From Candidatus Zipacnadia bacterium (GTDB taxonomy: Bacteria > Armatimonadota > Zipacnadia > Zipacnadales > UBA5352), in NCBI GenBank assembly GCA_029821635.1, contig JALGSW010000031.1, positions 1 through 32,867 of the forward strand: DNA of 32,867 bases, read 5' to 3'. Every line of letters starts with the position of its first letter. Position 1 is the first letter of the stretch. Below the pieces are notes generated by a model. The model saw nothing but the letters and a program-made list of their open reading frames with translations. It made no database searches and was not told the DNA's origin. The position numbers were made by a program, and so were the translations under genes. This document shows, in pieces, positions 31,688 through 32,867 of the stretch.

Positions 31688-32867
31688 ATGCCTGTCGAGC
31701 CCAGGCCATCGATCGGTGACAGCAGTTGGTTCCTGCATGACCGCTTCGGGCTGTTCATTCACTGGGGCATCTACGCACTCGCTGCCCGCCACGAGTGGGT
31801 GAAGAAGCGCGAACAGATGAACGATGCGCAGTACCAAAAGTACTTCGACCACTTCTCCCCCGACCTCTACGACCCGACCGAGTGGGCGAAGATGGCCGCC
31901 GATGCGGGCATGAAGTACTTCGTCATCACCACCAAGCATCACGACGGCTTCTGCCTGTGGGACACGCAGCAGACCGACTACAAGGTCACGAACACGCCGT
32001 GGGGGCAGGACCTGATCGCGCCGATGGTCGACGCTTTCCGCAACGAGGGCCTCAAGGTCGGCTTCTATCACTCGCTGATCGACTGGCACCACCCGCAGTT
32101 CCCGGTGGACACGATCCACCCGCAGTCCGAGGATGAGGAGTTCATCAAGGCCAACCAGGACCGCGACGTGAGTAAGTACGCGGACTACCTGCACGCGCAG
32201 GTGCGCGAACTGCTCACCGGCTACGGGCAGGTTGACATGATCTTCTTCGACTTCAGCTACCCGCAGCGCGAGGCGCAGGGGCTGCTCTCGCACGGGAAGG
32301 GCCACGAGGACTGGCAGTCGGAGACGCTCGTGCCGATGATCCGCGAACTGCAGCCGGGGATCCTCATCAACAACCGCACAGACACCAAGCAGGACTACTG
32401 GACGCCCGAGCAGGTGCAGCCGGAGGGCTGGTACGAGGTGGATGGCGAACCGGTGCTGTGGGAGGCCTGCCAGACCTTCAGCGGCTCGTGGGGCTACCAC
32501 CGCGATGAGTTCACGTGGAAGTCCGTGCCGACGCTGCTGCAGATGCTCATCGACGGCGTGGCGAAGGGCGGGAACCTGCTGCTGAACGTGGGCCCGACGG
32601 CGCGCGGGGTGTTCGACGACCGCGCCCGGGACTGCCTGCGCGGCATGGGCGAGTGGATGCGGTTCAACGGGCGCTCGATCTACGGCTGCACGATGTCGGA
32701 CTTCAAGGCGCCGACGGACTGCCGCTACACGCAGAACTTCGACACAGGGCGGCTCTACTGCCACGTGCTGAGCTGGCCGATGAGGACGCTGCGCCTGCCG
32801 GGGATGGCGGGGAAGATCGAGTACGCCCAGCTCCTGCACGACGCCTCGGAGCTGCAGTTCACCGAGA
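31688..32867 (+). CDS. Alpha-L-fucosidase, glycoside hydrolase family 29 (3' end cut by window)
   Basis: The frame is open from ATG 31688 (GGGAGGA 8 nt upstream) to the window edge, giving 393 residues without a stop. GH29 landmarks are all present: FGLFIHWGIYA near 20, YFVITTKHHDGFCLWDT near 78-92, VGFYHSLIDWHHP near 124, the nucleophile region VDMIFFDFSYP (D188), INNRTD near 228, WEACQTFSGSWGY near 258-270, and GGNLLLNVGPTARG near 294-307. The enzyme releases L-fucose from glycans with retention of configuration. No signal peptide is visible, so it may act inside the cell on imported oligosaccharides. Only the C-terminal beta domain end is missing. It may share a transcript with the LmbE-like gene 73 nt upstream. 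Confidence 0.95.
   Translation, partial: MPVEPRPSIGDSSWFLHDRFGLFIHWGIYALAARHEWVKKREQMNDAQYQKYFDHFSPDLYDPTEWAKMAADAGMKYFVITTKHHDGFCLWDTQQTDYKVTNTPWGQDLIAPMVDAFRNEGLKVGFYHSLIDWHHPQFPVDTIHPQSEDEEFIKANQDRDVSKYADYLHAQVRELLTGYGQVDMIFFDFSYPQREAQGLLSHGKGHEDWQSETLVPMIRELQPGILINNRTDTKQDYWTPEQVQPEGWYEVDGEPVLWEACQTFSGSWGYHRDEFTWKSVPTLLQMLIDGVAKGGNLLLNVGPTARGVFDDRARDCLRGMGEWMRFNGRSIYGCTMSDFKAPTDCRYTQNFDTGRLYCHVLSWPMRTLRLPGMAGKIEYAQLLHDASELQFTE

Overview
The window is GC-rich, densely packed bacterial chromosome. The best taxonomic hint is a pair of type IV-like prepilins that share the [14 protein letters not shown]-terminal signature and end in an H-x9-DG motif. That style is common in Armatimonadota and is also seen in Planctomycetes-like phyla. 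A YqeG phosphatase, an RsbV/RsbW/sigma-B-type switch and many very large secreted carbohydrate-active proteins fit an Armatimonadota-like, probably uncultured or metagenome-derived genome. This is inference; no 16S rRNA gene is present.

Layout. (1) 1-11039: the N-terminal part of an amidohydrolase (minus strand, running off the left edge), a secreted heparinase II/III-type lyase, two large paralogous secreted helical-repeat proteins with the remnant of a third copy between them, and a convergent 922-residue secreted protein that looks like a toroid-fold polysaccharide lyase. (2) 11040-11421: a gene-free stretch holding a promoter and a rod-shaped structured RNA of about 207 nt. I interpret it as a 6S RNA, directly upstream of rarA. 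(3) 11422-20905: a housekeeping block, all plus strand and mostly overlapping or nearly so: rarA, rsbV, rsbW, a sigma-B/F-type sigma factor, alaS, ruvX, mltG, yqeG, aroE and a sugar isomerase/epimerase-like TIM barrel. (4) 20987-32867: a secreted thioredoxin-fold protein, a 1138-residue lipoprotein with a PL11 rhamnogalacturonan-lyase core, two duplicated prepilin genes each with its own GC-rich terminator, a 1279-residue secreted TIM-barrel glycoside-hydrolase-like protein (minus strand), a divergent LmbE/PIG-L-like deacetylase with an altered active-site motif, and a GH29 alpha-L-fucosidase cut by the right edge.

How the parts fit. The two outer regions together encode a toolkit for breaking down acidic and deoxysugar-containing polysaccharides outside the cell: lyases, a fucosidase, a possible deacetylase and carbohydrate-binding modules. 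No transporter or SusC/D-like pair is visible. The central block carries two regulators of RNA polymerase side by side, the putative 6S RNA and an anti-sigma partner switch, followed by a conserved run from alaS to mltG.

The most unusual items are the unannotated 6S-like RNA, the expanding family of unknown solenoid proteins, the LmbE-family protein lacking the usual HPDD motif, and the two large secreted proteins of unassigned enzyme family. No CRISPR array, insertion sequence, tRNA or rRNA was found.
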